Positions 15,844 through 23,919 of a DNA stretch of 30,525 nt are shown here, one piece after another. Position 1 is the first letter of the stretch. The number at the start of each line of letters is the position of its first letter. The stretch lies in the NCBI GenBank assembly GCA_905372235.1, contig CAJPOF010000022.1, positions 1-30,525 on the forward strand, in the 5' to 3' direction. This DNA comes from an uncultured Treponema sp. (GTDB taxonomy: Bacteria > Spirochaetota > Spirochaetia > Treponematales > Treponemataceae). The position numbers were made by a program, and so were the translations under genes. The notes under the pieces were generated by a model. It saw only the letters and a program-made list of their open reading frames with translations. It was not told where the DNA came from and made no database searches.

Positions 15844-16422
15844 ATGAGAATTACAAAACTTGGGGAAGAAATCCTTCGAAAGGTCGCCGAACCTATAAAA
15901 GCGGAAGAAATAAACGATGATTTCAGAGCGTTCATTGAAGAAATGTTCGAGGCAATGAAAGATGCAGACGGAGTGGGACTTGCAGGTCCGCAGGCTGGAA
16001 TAAGCAAGCGTGTCTTTGTGGCAATGGCTGACGACAATGTAAAACGGGTTTTCATAAATCCGCAAATCATATATACGTCCGCCGAACTTTGCGACTACGA
16101 GGAAGGCTGCCTCAGCATTCCCCAAGTCTACGAATCAATCCAGAGACCAAAAAAAGTTACGGTTCAGGCTTTGGACGAAAACGGACGGCCTTTCACGCTT
16201 GAGGCGGACGGACTTTTGGCTCGGATAATCCAGCATGAAAACGACCATTTAAACGGAAAACTTTTCATAGACAGGGGCGACCCTGAGTTCGCAAAGGCGA
16301 CCGAAGAACAATTTGCGAAAAAGGCGGCGAAACTCGAAAAACGAAGGCTTGAAAAAGAAGCAAAGGAAAGACGAATCAAGGCAAAAATCGCCGCAAAAGA
16401 AGCCGCAAAGGCAAAAAAATAA
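15844..16422 (+). CDS. def: Peptide deformylase with a long basic C-terminal tail
   Basis: Removes the N-formyl group from nascent proteins at the ribosome. The three motifs are present: GVGLAGPQ (43-50, with Gly where Ala is usual), EEGCLSIP (86-93, metal Cys) and QHENDHLNG (130-138, metal His residues and catalytic Glu). The catalytic domain ends near residue 150. Residues 154-192 then form a Lys/Ala/Glu/Arg-rich, probably helical, extension. The C-terminal helix of E. coli deformylase binds the ribosome, so a ribosome- or RNA-contacting role for this tail is plausible but inferred. Followed directly by fmt, the enzyme making its substrate. Confidence 0.97.
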   Translation: MRITKLGEEILRKVAEPIKAEEINDDFRAFIEEMFEAMKDADGVGLAGPQAGISKRVFVAMADDNVKRVFINPQIIYTSAELCDYEEGCLSIPQVYESIQRPKKVTVQALDENGRPFTLEADGLLARIIQHENDHLNGKLFIDRGDPEFAKATEEQFAKKAAKLEKRRLEKEAKERRIKAKIAAKEAAKAKK

Positions 16423-16430
16423 CAAGGCTT

Positions 16431-17432
16431 ATGCTACGTGTTCTTTACGCCGGAAGCCCTGACGCTTCTGCACTGACTTTAAAAAATCTTGTTGAAAACT
16501 CAAAAAAAATATCGAATACACCAAATTTTGAGATTGTGGGAGTCCTTACAAATCCGCCGAGCGCACAAGGTCGGCACAAAACGCCCGTTCCGACACCGGT
16601 GGAAAGCATTGCAAGAGAATTCGGAATTCCTGTCTTCTCTCCTGAAGCGTTGAATCAATACGCCAGAGCCGACATATTGAAAATCAATCCCGACATTCTT
16701 ATGTGCTTTGCATATGGACGAATATTCGGACCGAAATTCATGTCGCTTTTCAGATTCGGCGGAATAAATCTTCACCCTTCTGCGCTTCCCGAATACAGAG
16801 GCTGTTCGCCGATAAATGCCGCAATACTTGACATGAAAGATTGCACGGCTTTTTCAATACAGAAGATAAGTCAAAAAATGGACGAGGGAAATATTCTCTG
16901 CCAAGAAAAAATACTTCTTTCAAAAAAAGAAACCGCATTCTCGCTTTTGAACGACGCAGCGATTTGGGGCGCAGAAAAAATCACGGAACTTCTTAAAGAG
17001 ATTTCCGAAACACAAAAAGTTCCCGAAGGAAAAGCGCAAGAAGGCGTTGCAACTTATACCGGAATGATAAAAAAAGAAGACACAAAAATCGACTGGAACA
17101 AAGACGCTTTTCAAATAGATGCAATTGTGCGCGCATACAATCCGGAACCCACGGCATGGACGGTCGAAAACGGAATTCCTTTAAAAATCCTCGAAGGCTT
17201 TCCCGTTTCCGACGAAGAAGCAAAAACAATCTTCCCGGACGCAAATCTTTTTACGGGAAATTTAAAAATTCCCGGAAAAGTCGTGGGCTTCGAAAAATCA
17301 AAAGGAATCCTTGTATCGTGCAAGAAAGGTTTTTTTTTCATCACAAAACTTCAACGTCAGGGAAAAAATCCCATGGGACACAAGGATTTTATGAACGGAG
17401 CAAGAAATTTCATCGGAACAGTCTTGAGCTGA
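16431..17432 (+). CDS. fmt: Methionyl-tRNA formyltransferase
   Basis: Formylates initiator Met-tRNA using 10-formyl-THF. The N-terminal formyltransferase domain shows GINLHPSALPEYRGCSPI (catalytic Asn and His) and KMDEGNIL (catalytic Asp). The C-terminal OB-like domain starts near residue 205 (ATYTGMIKKEDTKIDW) and ends LQRQGKNPM. At 333 aa it is slightly longer than E. coli Fmt (about 315). AAGG lies 5 nt before the ATG and the gene starts 8 nt after def. No clear terminator was found between fmt and the promoter of the following gene. Confidence 0.97.
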   Translation: MLRVLYAGSPDASALTLKNLVENSKKISNTPNFEIVGVLTNPPSAQGRHKTPVPTPVESIAREFGIPVFSPEALNQYARADILKINPDILMCFAYGRIFGPKFMSLFRFGGINLHPSALPEYRGCSPINAAILDMKDCTAFSIQKISQKMDEGNILCQEKILLSKKETAFSLLNDAAIWGAEKITELLKEISETQKVPEGKAQEGVATYTGMIKKEDTKIDWNKDAFQIDAIVRAYNPEPTAWTVENGIPLKILEGFPVSDEEAKTIFPDANLFTGNLKIPGKVVGFEKSKGILVSCKKGFFFITKLQRQGKNPMGHKDFMNGARNFIGTVLS

Positions 17433-17471
17433 TTGGCTTCTAGCCTTGGGATTTTGCCGCATATTCCTCAA

Positions 17472-17500
17472 TTGCGGATTATATTAAAAAATGCTAATAT
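17472..17500 (+). promoter_or_regulatory. Leaderless promoter of the PASTA-aroDE-rpiA unit
   Basis: TTGCGG (17472-17477), 17 nt and TAATAT (17495-17500), then 7 nt and the ATG at 17508. The expected start nucleotide is at the A of the ATG or one base before it, and no ribosome binding site is present. Confidence 0.55.
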
Positions 17501-17507
17501 CCTTCGC

Positions 17508-18530
17508 ATGGGTAGCAATAAAAAAATCAATTTTTACAGGCTGGATATTCATAAAACCGTAGAAAAAGTCCAATCAAACTCGGGAGCGTTGGCTCTTACG
17601 GTTCTAATCGCCGTAATTCTTATGGGCTTTTCCTGCCTTATCATATTTTTTGCGAACGTAAAAGGTCATGAGGAAGTCATGGTTCCCGAAGTACGAGGAA
17701 AGCAGCTCACGGACGCCCTGATTGAAATGCAGAACAAAGAACTTTATCCAAAAATCACGCTAAGATATTCGGAAATTTTGGGCGACGAAGGAACGATTCT
17801 TGACCAAAATCCAAGCGCAGGCTCAATCGTTCGAGGCTACAGCCGGGTCTCGCTTGTGGTAAGCCGCGGCGCAGTCGTCGACAAAGTGGAAAATTACATC
17901 GGAACAGACTACGATGAACTCAGAATGAAATTCCAGACGCTTTTTGCAGGCTCGGCAAAACCGCTGATTGTCCTTGCAAAACCGGAATACAAGGCGGACG
18001 CAAGCGAGGCGGGAACAATACTTCAGCAGGATCCGCCCGACGGAACTGTAATTTCAGAACCGATAACGCTTAGGCTTGTCGTCAGCCGAGGTCCGAATTT
18101 TGAAAGCACAAGGTTACCCGATCTTTTGGGTTCTTCCGTAAACGATGTGCTTCAGACAATCTCCCATTCAAAATTGATATTCGATGTTTCAGGACATACG
18201 GCTTCCTATTCGGAAAAAGAAGGAACTGTGGTAAAGCAGCAGGAATTTTCGGAATCCTTCTTGAAAAACTACACAAGGGTGGCAATAGAATTCGCTCTTC
18301 CGCACAGGCAAAGTTCGGACGAAACAACAGGAATCTTCAAGGCGACCATAAACGATTACCCATACCCCGTTCCAATGAGACTTGATGTAAAAACTTCCGA
18401 CGAAACATACACATTGGTGAACTTCAACCACATAGGCGGCGAAGTGACGCTTCCGTACACCGTACCCAAGAATTCGCTTCTTACGCTATACGTGGTTGAC
18501 AAAGCCGTGGCAAAATTCCAGGCGCATTGA
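17508..18530 (+). CDS. Membrane-anchored PASTA-repeat protein without a kinase domain
   Basis: Residues 1-26 are cytoplasmic and basic, 27-49 a single membrane helix, and the rest is extracytoplasmic. There are three PASTA-type repeats, at about 57-121 (VPEVRGKQLTDA ... VVSRG), 127-195 (ends LRLVVSRG) and 202-265 (LPDLLGSSVNDV), then an 80-residue beta-rich tail. PASTA repeats bind muropeptides or lipid II and usually sit on Ser/Thr kinases or penicillin-binding proteins; neither domain is present. The ATG at 17508 is preferred over an in-frame TTG at 17433 because it begins just after a strong promoter. The adjoining fmt and def recall loci where a PASTA kinase follows these genes in Firmicutes. 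A role in envelope sensing or division is inferred. Confidence 0.88.
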   Translation: MGSNKKINFYRLDIHKTVEKVQSNSGALALTVLIAVILMGFSCLIIFFANVKGHEEVMVPEVRGKQLTDALIEMQNKELYPKITLRYSEILGDEGTILDQNPSAGSIVRGYSRVSLVVSRGAVVDKVENYIGTDYDELRMKFQTLFAGSAKPLIVLAKPEYKADASEAGTILQQDPPDGTVISEPITLRLVVSRGPNFESTRLPDLLGSSVNDVLQTISHSKLIFDVSGHTASYSEKEGTVVKQQEFSESFLKNYTRVAIEFALPHRQSSDETTGIFKATINDYPYPVPMRLDVKTSDETYTLVNFNHIGGEVTLPYTVPKNSLLTLYVVDKAVAKFQAH

Positions 18531-18532
18531 CC

Positions 18533-20050
18533 ATGGGAAGACCTTTAATCTGCCTGTCACTTACCTGCCCCACTCTTTGGGAAAACGCCGAACTGGTGGA
18601 ACGCTACGCAAAATTCGTAGACGTAGCGGAACTGAGGGTGGATTTTCTTACGGAAGAAGAGCAACTTGTAGTAAGAAAATTTCCTTCGATGATAAAAATT
18701 CCATGCATACTCACAATCCGGCGGGTAAACGACAAAGGACAATTCACTTCAAGCGAGTTTTCACGGACGGCTCTTTTTGGACGGGCGTTGGCATTCGCAA
18801 ACAGAAATCCCGAAAAAAACTTTGCCTACGTGGATTTTGAGGAAGATTTTCATATTCCAAGCCTTGAAGACGCAGCCCTTGCGTTCGGGGTAAAAATAAT
18901 CAGAAGCTGCCACAAATTTGACGGTCCTATCACAAATATTCGGGAAAAATGCGAATCCATGCGAAAGACCGGCTATGAAATTCCAAAGCTGGTCTTTACA
19001 CCAAGAAACCTTTCCGATGTTACAAAGCTTTTCAAGGAAGCCGAATCTTTTACCGAATTCGACCATATTCTGCATCTTGAAGGTCCGTTCGGGATTCCTT
19101 CAAGAATCCTAAGTTACAAAATTCATTCGTACATGACATATTCTTCGCCAAGGGAAACTCTCGACAAACTGAGCGGTTCCGCCCAGCCCGATCCGATGAC
19201 CCTGACCGATATATACAATTTCAGAAACCTTAGCGAGTCCACGGAAATAACAGCAATCACCGGAAATCCGCTGAACAACACTTCGATTCAGTTTCTGCAT
19301 AACGTAGGATACAGAACGCAAGACATGGACAGGGTGCTTGTTCCAATGTATTCAACGTCCATAATCGAAAGCCTGGAGTTTGCCGAGCAAGTCGGAGTAA
19401 CCGGAATGGCAATCGCAGTTCCGTTCAACAAAGAAATCATGTACAACCTTGAAGAACTTGACGCAAAAACGGCGGAAATAGACGCCTGCAACACAATCAT
19501 CAGGAAAAACGGACGATGGATAGGCCACGACACGAACGCTTACGGATTTCAAAAAGCATTGTCCGAATTTCTGGGGGTCTCAAAACTCCGCAGAAAAAAA
19601 GTGTCGATAATCGGAGCAGGCGGAGCAGCCCACGCCATCGCATACACAATAAAACAGATGGGCGGAAAAGCCTGCGTCTTCAACAGAACCATCGCAAAGG
19701 CGAAAATTCTTGCCGAACGCTACGGATTTTCATACGCCGCGCTCGGAGTCGAAAACATTTCCACTTTGGAAAAATATTCCGACATAATAATCCAGACCAC
19801 GGACGTCGGGCAGTATTCGCGAGGAACATCGTCAAGGGAAAACAATCCGCTGTGGTTCTACCAGTTTAAAGGCCACGAAAGCCTTTTCGAACTGATTTAT
19901 TTTCCCGAACAGACTCCCATAATGAAGTCCGCACTCGAAGCGGGCTGCAAAGTCTGCAACGGTCTTCCCATGCTGAAATATCAGACATACAGCCAATTCA
20001 AGCATTTTACGGGACGGGAATATAAAAATCCGGACCTAAGAAGAATATAA
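18533..20050 (+). CDS. aroDE: Bifunctional 3-dehydroquinate dehydratase / shikimate dehydrogenase (AroD-AroE)
   Basis: The 505-aa protein fuses two shikimate-pathway enzymes. Type I dehydroquinase, residues 1-230, has AELRVD (Glu34), RSCHKFDG (catalytic His127), PKLVF (Schiff-base Lys152) and a Gln at 218 in the closing loop; all are intact. The AroE-like part, 238-505, keeps the NADP(H) site GAGGAAHA (361-368) with NRT (384-386), ACNTII and a C-terminal YQTYSQF. Its substrate motifs differ from standard AroE. The usual SxSP becomes NNTSIQ (248-253), the Lys of TxPFK aligns with Asn299 (Lys300 follows), and GxNTD reads GHDTN (331-335). Activity of this half is therefore uncertain. An upstream in-frame TTG at 18527 overlaps the PASTA stop; ATG 18533 is preferred. 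Confidence 0.9.
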   Translation: MGRPLICLSLTCPTLWENAELVERYAKFVDVAELRVDFLTEEEQLVVRKFPSMIKIPCILTIRRVNDKGQFTSSEFSRTALFGRALAFANRNPEKNFAYVDFEEDFHIPSLEDAALAFGVKIIRSCHKFDGPITNIREKCESMRKTGYEIPKLVFTPRNLSDVTKLFKEAESFTEFDHILHLEGPFGIPSRILSYKIHSYMTYSSPRETLDKLSGSAQPDPMTLTDIYNFRNLSESTEITAITGNPLNNTSIQFLHNVGYRTQDMDRVLVPMYSTSIIESLEFAEQVGVTGMAIAVPFNKEIMYNLEELDAKTAEIDACNTIIRKNGRWIGHDTNAYGFQKALSEFLGVSKLRRKKVSIIGAGGAAHAIAYTIKQMGGKACVFNRTIAKAKILAERYGFSYAALGVENISTLEKYSDIIIQTTDVGQYSRGTSSRENNPLWFYQFKGHESLFELIYFPEQTPIMKSALEAGCKVCNGLPMLKYQTYSQFKHFTGREYKNPDLRRI

Positions 20051-20066
20051 ATACAAGAAGGATATG

Positions 20067-20795
20067 ATGAGCGAAATCTCTATAAGCGAACAAAAAACGC
20101 TTGCCGCAAGGACAGCCGTAGAAACTCTTTTAAAAAAAGGACTTATATCAAGCGGAATGAAAATAGGGTTGGGGACAGGCTCAACTGCTCTTCCCGCCGT
20201 AAAAAGGCTTAGCGAATACATAAAGGACGGAACCCTAAAAGATATAAAGGCGGTGGCGACAAGTTTTCAGACCGAAAACGCCTGCGCAGACTTGGATATA
20301 CCAGTTTTTTCATTCAGGGACAGAAAAATAGACGGACAGCTTGACCTTGCGATAGACGGAGCCGACGAAATAGACGAAAAAAACAATCTCATAAAAGGAG
20401 GGGGCGCCGCTCTCCTCAGAGAAAAAATAGTCGCATACAATTCAAAAATATTCGTGGTCGTGGCGGATTCTTCTAAATCCGTAAAAACCCTTGGGACGAA
20501 ATTCCCCTTGCCCGTCGAAATAATTCCGGAAGCATATTGTCCCATAAAAAAGCGGCTTGAAGAATTCGGAGCAAAAATCACGCTCCGTGAAGGCGTAAAA
20601 AAATGCGGACCTGTAATCACGGACAACGGAAATCAAATTATCGACTGCCTTTGGGAAAATCCAGTTGCCCCCGAAATATTCGAAGACAAAATAAACGGAA
20701 TTCCCGGCGTTGTGGAAACGGGTTTTTTCACAAAAAATAAGCCTATTGCGTTCATTGCAAAACCCGACGGAACTGTAGAAATTCGAGGTCTTTAA
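20067..20795 (+). CDS. rpiA: Ribose-5-phosphate isomerase A
   Basis: Pentose-phosphate enzyme interconverting ribose 5-phosphate and ribulose 5-phosphate. Motifs seen: GLGTGSTA (phosphate-binding loop), DGADEID with the catalytic acid region, and KGGGAALLREK. The length of 242 aa is slightly longer than E. coli RpiA (219). Two adjacent ATGs exist at 20064 and 20067; AGAAGG at 20056-20061 gives better spacing (5 nt) to the second. It starts 16 nt after the aroDE stop, and the next gene begins 1 nt after its own stop, placing it mid-operon. Confidence 0.96.
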   Translation: MSEISISEQKTLAARTAVETLLKKGLISSGMKIGLGTGSTALPAVKRLSEYIKDGTLKDIKAVATSFQTENACADLDIPVFSFRDRKIDGQLDLAIDGADEIDEKNNLIKGGGAALLREKIVAYNSKIFVVVADSSKSVKTLGTKFPLPVEIIPEAYCPIKKRLEEFGAKITLREGVKKCGPVITDNGNQIIDCLWENPVAPEIFEDKINGIPGVVETGFFTKNKPIAFIAKPDGTVEIRGL

Positions 20796-20796
20796 A

Positions 20797-22155
20797 ATGT
20801 TTCCTCCGTTCGACGAACAGGAAGCCTATATTCTGTGCAAAAAAATCATCGAAGGACTGGAGTCCGGTTCTGTCAGGATGGTGCAATCCGCCGTGCAAAG
20901 CAAAGAGCGTATCGGGCAAGGTGTCATGATTGGCGCGGCAATCTGCAAAACTCCGGAAGGAAAAACGGTGATGCTATGCACAGTTTCGGGAATTTCAAAA
21001 AAACTGGAAATCCCCGACAATTTTTCGGAAGAAAAAATATTTTTTGTGCCGCCCATAGTTTCTCAAGAAAAAATAAACGCCGCGCTTTTTGAAAACGACA
21101 AAGAAATCCATGTGCTGACGGACAAAATAAACGAACTGAAAGAAAGCCGCCGCATCGAAAAAGCCAAGTGCAAATCCATGGGCGACCAAGAAAAATCCCT
21201 TAGAGAAAAACGAAGCGTCCTTACTTCAAAATCATTGAACGCAGTCTACGACCTTTACAATTTTCATTGCATAGACGGAAAAATACGAAAACTTACGGAA
21301 ATCTGCAAGAAAAAACTTCCGCCAATGGGAACGGGCGACTGTTCCGCACCCAAACTTTTGGATTATGCGTTCAAATCTGGTTTTACGGTCCTTAGCTTAT
21401 GCGAAGTTTTTTACGGCGGAAAAAATTCCACGAAAATCGCAGGAAAAACATACGCTCCGTGCGACGAACGCTGCGCTCTTATCCTTCCTTCGATGCTCGG
21501 ACTAAAAATAATTTACAGAGACAGCGACATCGTGGTCGTTGAAAAACAAAGCGGACTTTTGAGCGTTCCCGGTCGCGGCGTAGAAAAGCAGGATTCCGTC
21601 GCAAGCAGAATCAGAAAACTTTTTCCCGACTGCATAGCGCAGCCTTCGGTTCACAGGCTCGATATGGAAACATCGGGACTTATGGTTCTTGCCTTCACAA
21701 AGGAAGCACACAAGGAATTGAGCCGACAATTCGAAGAAAAAAAAGTATATAAAGAATACACGGCTCTTCTTGACGGAAAAATCCATGAGCAAAAAGGAAC
21801 TCTCACTCTCTATTTTAGGCTGGATGTAGAAAACCGTCCTCATCAGATTTGGGACGAATTGCACGGAAAAAAAGCCCTTACTGAATACGAAAAACTTTGC
21901 GAAGAAGAATACACCGCACCGAACGGGGCAAAGAGAACGGTCAGCCGAATAAAATTCGTTCCGCATACAGGAAGAACGCATCAGCTAAGGCTTGCAAGCG
22001 CAGATATCCACGGACTAAAAACACCAATCATCGGAGACAGCCTTTACGGAAAATGCGACGAAGGCGAACGCCTGATGCTACACGCAAAACTACTGGAATT
22101 TACGCATCCTGCAACGGGAAAACGGCTTTGTTTTGAATCACCTGAACAATTTTAA
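20797..22155 (+). CDS. RluA-family pseudouridine synthase with long N-terminal extension
   Basis: The C-terminal half (about 235-452) is a RluA-type RNA pseudouridine synthase: HRLDMETSG (286-294) with catalytic Asp289, YKEYTALL, and GRTHQLR near residue 393. The first 230 residues are not the usual S4 domain. They contain a short predicted coiled coil (about 95-145) and then MGTGDCSAPKLLDYAF (177-192) and APCDERCALIL (220-230). A similar extension is known from the longer (about 550 aa) RluA homologues of several Gram-negative bacteria. The conserved Cys residues suggest metal or structural roles. The rRNA or tRNA target is unknown. GAGG about 10 nt upstream and a 1-nt gap from rpiA indicate coupled translation. 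Confidence 0.9.
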   Translation: MFPPFDEQEAYILCKKIIEGLESGSVRMVQSAVQSKERIGQGVMIGAAICKTPEGKTVMLCTVSGISKKLEIPDNFSEEKIFFVPPIVSQEKINAALFENDKEIHVLTDKINELKESRRIEKAKCKSMGDQEKSLREKRSVLTSKSLNAVYDLYNFHCIDGKIRKLTEICKKKLPPMGTGDCSAPKLLDYAFKSGFTVLSLCEVFYGGKNSTKIAGKTYAPCDERCALILPSMLGLKIIYRDSDIVVVEKQSGLLSVPGRGVEKQDSVASRIRKLFPDCIAQPSVHRLDMETSGLMVLAFTKEAHKELSRQFEEKKVYKEYTALLDGKIHEQKGTLTLYFRLDVENRPHQIWDELHGKKALTEYEKLCEEEYTAPNGAKRTVSRIKFVPHTGRTHQLRLASADIHGLKTPIIGDSLYGKCDEGERLMLHAKLLEFTHPATGKRLCFESPEQF

Positions 22156-22161
22156 ATAACG

Positions 22162-22212
22162 AGCGGATTTTCACAAGCCTCGAAAAAAAATGGCTGAAAA
22201 CCACCGCTTTTT
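22162..22212 (+). terminator. Probable terminator of the PASTA-aroDE-rpiA-rluA unit
   Basis: AGCGG (22162-22166), TTTTCA (22168-22173) and GCC (22177-22179) pair with GGC (22192-22194), TGAAAA (22195-22200) and CCGCT (22204-22208), with small internal loops. TTTTT at 22208-22212 follows the stem. It sits 7 nt past the pseudouridine synthase stop. Confidence 0.6.
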
Positions 22213-22278
22213 GGATAGCGCATACAAATTTTCAGATTTTCCGAACCGTTCAAAATTCCGTGCTGACGGACATTTTTA

Positions 22279-22307
22279 TTGAAAAAACAAGGTTCTCATG
22301 TTAATAT
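22279..22307 (+). promoter_or_regulatory. Leaderless promoter of the AGCS gene
   Basis: TTGAAA (22279-22284), 17 nt and TAATAT (22302-22307), then 7 nt and ATG at 22315. There is no Shine-Dalgarno sequence. The layout matches the promoter before the PASTA gene almost exactly. Confidence 0.6.
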
Positions 22308-22314
22308 CTGCCTC

Positions 22315-23761
22315 ATGTTTGACACAATCATTAACAAAATCGATGACATTGTATGGGGACTTCCCACAATCGTTCTTATACTTACCACAGGAATTCTGCT
22401 TACAATCCGTTTGCGTGGCATTCAGTTTTCAAAACTTGCGCTGGGATTCAAAACTCTTTTCGGGAAACATTCGGGAAAAGGCGAAGTTACTCCGTTTCAG
22501 GCACTATGCACCGCCCTTTCGGCTACAATTAGGAACGGGAAACATCGTGGGTGTTGCCACAGCCATAGCGGGCGGAGGACCGGGTGCTCTTTTTTGGATG
22601 TGGCTTGCGGCTTTGGTAGGAACGGCTACCAAATACACGGAATGTATGCTCGCTCTAAAATACCGTGAACACGCAGACGACGGGCACGTTTTGGGCGGAC
22701 CTTTCTACACAATCGAAAAAGGAATGAAAGAACGTACGGGTTTGAACTGGAAATGGCTTGCGATATTATTTTCGATATTCGGAGTATGCGTGGGGCTGTT
22801 CGGAATCGGAACATTTACCCAAATAAACGGAATTACGTCCGCAGTGAACAATGCAATCGACCCTGCGAACAGGCATGTGGCGTTCAAACTTTTCGGGAAC
22901 GACTACACATGGGCGGTAGTAATCGCAGGAATTGTCATAACGATTGGTGTCGCCTTAGTCGTAATCGGCGGACTAAAAAGAATCTCTCGGGTAGCAGAAA
23001 AAATCGTTCCGGCGATGGCTGTAATATACGTGTTTTTGGGAGTTTCCGTCCTTATCATGAACGCAACCCATATTCCTTTAGCCTTTGCCACAATTTTCAA
23101 GAACGCTTTCGGTTGGCAAGCCGCCGCCGGAGGCGCATTGGGCTGGACGTTCAAACAGGTAACGGACTCAATGCAAAAAGGTGTCGCACGAGGAATTTTT
23201 TCGAACGAAGCGGGATTAGGTTCTGCACCTATAGCAGCTGCCGCCGCACAGACGGACGAGCCTGTCGTTCAGGGCTTAATATCAATGCTCGGAACATTCA
23301 TAGACACGATAATAATATGCACGATGACAGGGCTTGCAATTGTAATCGCATTCTACACAGGACCTGAAGCGGCGGGTGCAGAAGGTCTGAAAGGAATTGC
23401 GTTGACATCAGCTGCATTTTCAAAGGTTCTGGGCGGAGACGGACATTCCGTTCAGTTTCTGCTTATGATTTGTCTTATATTTTTTGCGTTTACCACAATT
23501 TTGGGATGGGACTATTATTCGGAAAAATGTCTTGAATATCTGACTCACGGAAATATGTTCGTCGTAAAAGTTTTCAGATGGATTTACATACTGGCTGTTT
23601 TTATCGGACCGTACTTCACGATAAGCCAAGTTTGGACTATAGCGGACATAACTAACGGACTTATGGCGATTCCGAACTGCATTTCGCTGATAGTATTGAG
23701 CGGAGTCGCTGCAAGGGAAACAAAGGCATACTTCAAAGACTCGGCAAAACTTGCCGCATAG
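22315..23761 (+). pseudogene. Na+(H+)/alanine-glycine symporter (AGCS), one-base frameshift
   Basis: Inner-membrane amino-acid:cation symporter of the AGCS family, about 481 residues when joined. Residues 1-72 (MFDTIINKIDDIVWG ... ALSATI) are in the first frame. An extra A at 22531 then shifts the frame, and the family sequence resumes at 22532 (GTGNIVGVATAIAGGGPGAL) to the stop at 23759-23761. The family signature GIFSNEAGLGSAPIAAAA is intact. Either the gene is inactivated, a base is wrong in the sequence, or ribosomes skip one base at ATT-A-GGA before an AGG codon. Everything outside the shift reads as a full-length transporter, so the break is recent or an error. Confidence 0.9.
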
Positions 23762-23781
23762 ATATAGAAGGTTTATTTTAA

Positions 23782-23858
23782 GCGGTTTAAATGCCTTCTG
23801 TCGTAGAGTTTGTCTTGCAAACTCGACGATTTGTTTTTAGTCGCACTATTTGAACCGC
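23782..23858 (+). other. Structured intergenic element with nested stems
   Basis: GCGGTTTAAA (23782-23791) can pair with TTTGAACCGC (23849-23858) over 10 positions including one G-U, enclosing the inner GAGTTTG/CAAACTC hairpin. It lies between the AGCS stop and the promoter of the next gene. It may be part of a terminator or a small structured RNA. Confidence 0.4.
23800..23839 (+). terminator. Probable terminator of the AGCS gene
   Basis: GTC and GAGTTTG (23806-23812) pair with CAAACTC (23818-23824) and GAC, with a 5-nt loop and a 3-nt bulge, followed by GATTTGTTTTTA. The stem is AT-rich, so strength is moderate. Confidence 0.5.
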
Positions 23859-23884
23859 AAACATACTTCAAACTTCCATATTTA

Positions 23885-23913
23885 TTGTTATTTTAAAGAA
23901 AATCCGCTACTAT
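23885..23913 (+). promoter_or_regulatory. Leaderless promoter of the 23920 lipoprotein gene
   Basis: TTGTTA (23885-23890), 17 nt and TACTAT (23908-23913), then 6 nt and ATG at 23920. The seventh base after the -10 is the A of the start codon. No conventional ribosome binding site is present. Confidence 0.55.
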
Positions 23914-23919
23914 TAGAGC

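Noticed and set aside
17433..17507. TTG start for the PASTA protein
   Set aside because: The extra 25 residues are encoded across the promoter and are not typical of a membrane anchor; the ATG at 17508 fits the promoter.
22279..23761. Two separate overlapping genes in the AGCS region
   Set aside because: The two frames contain consecutive parts of one symporter joined at 22531; the front of the second frame before the junction does not resemble the family.
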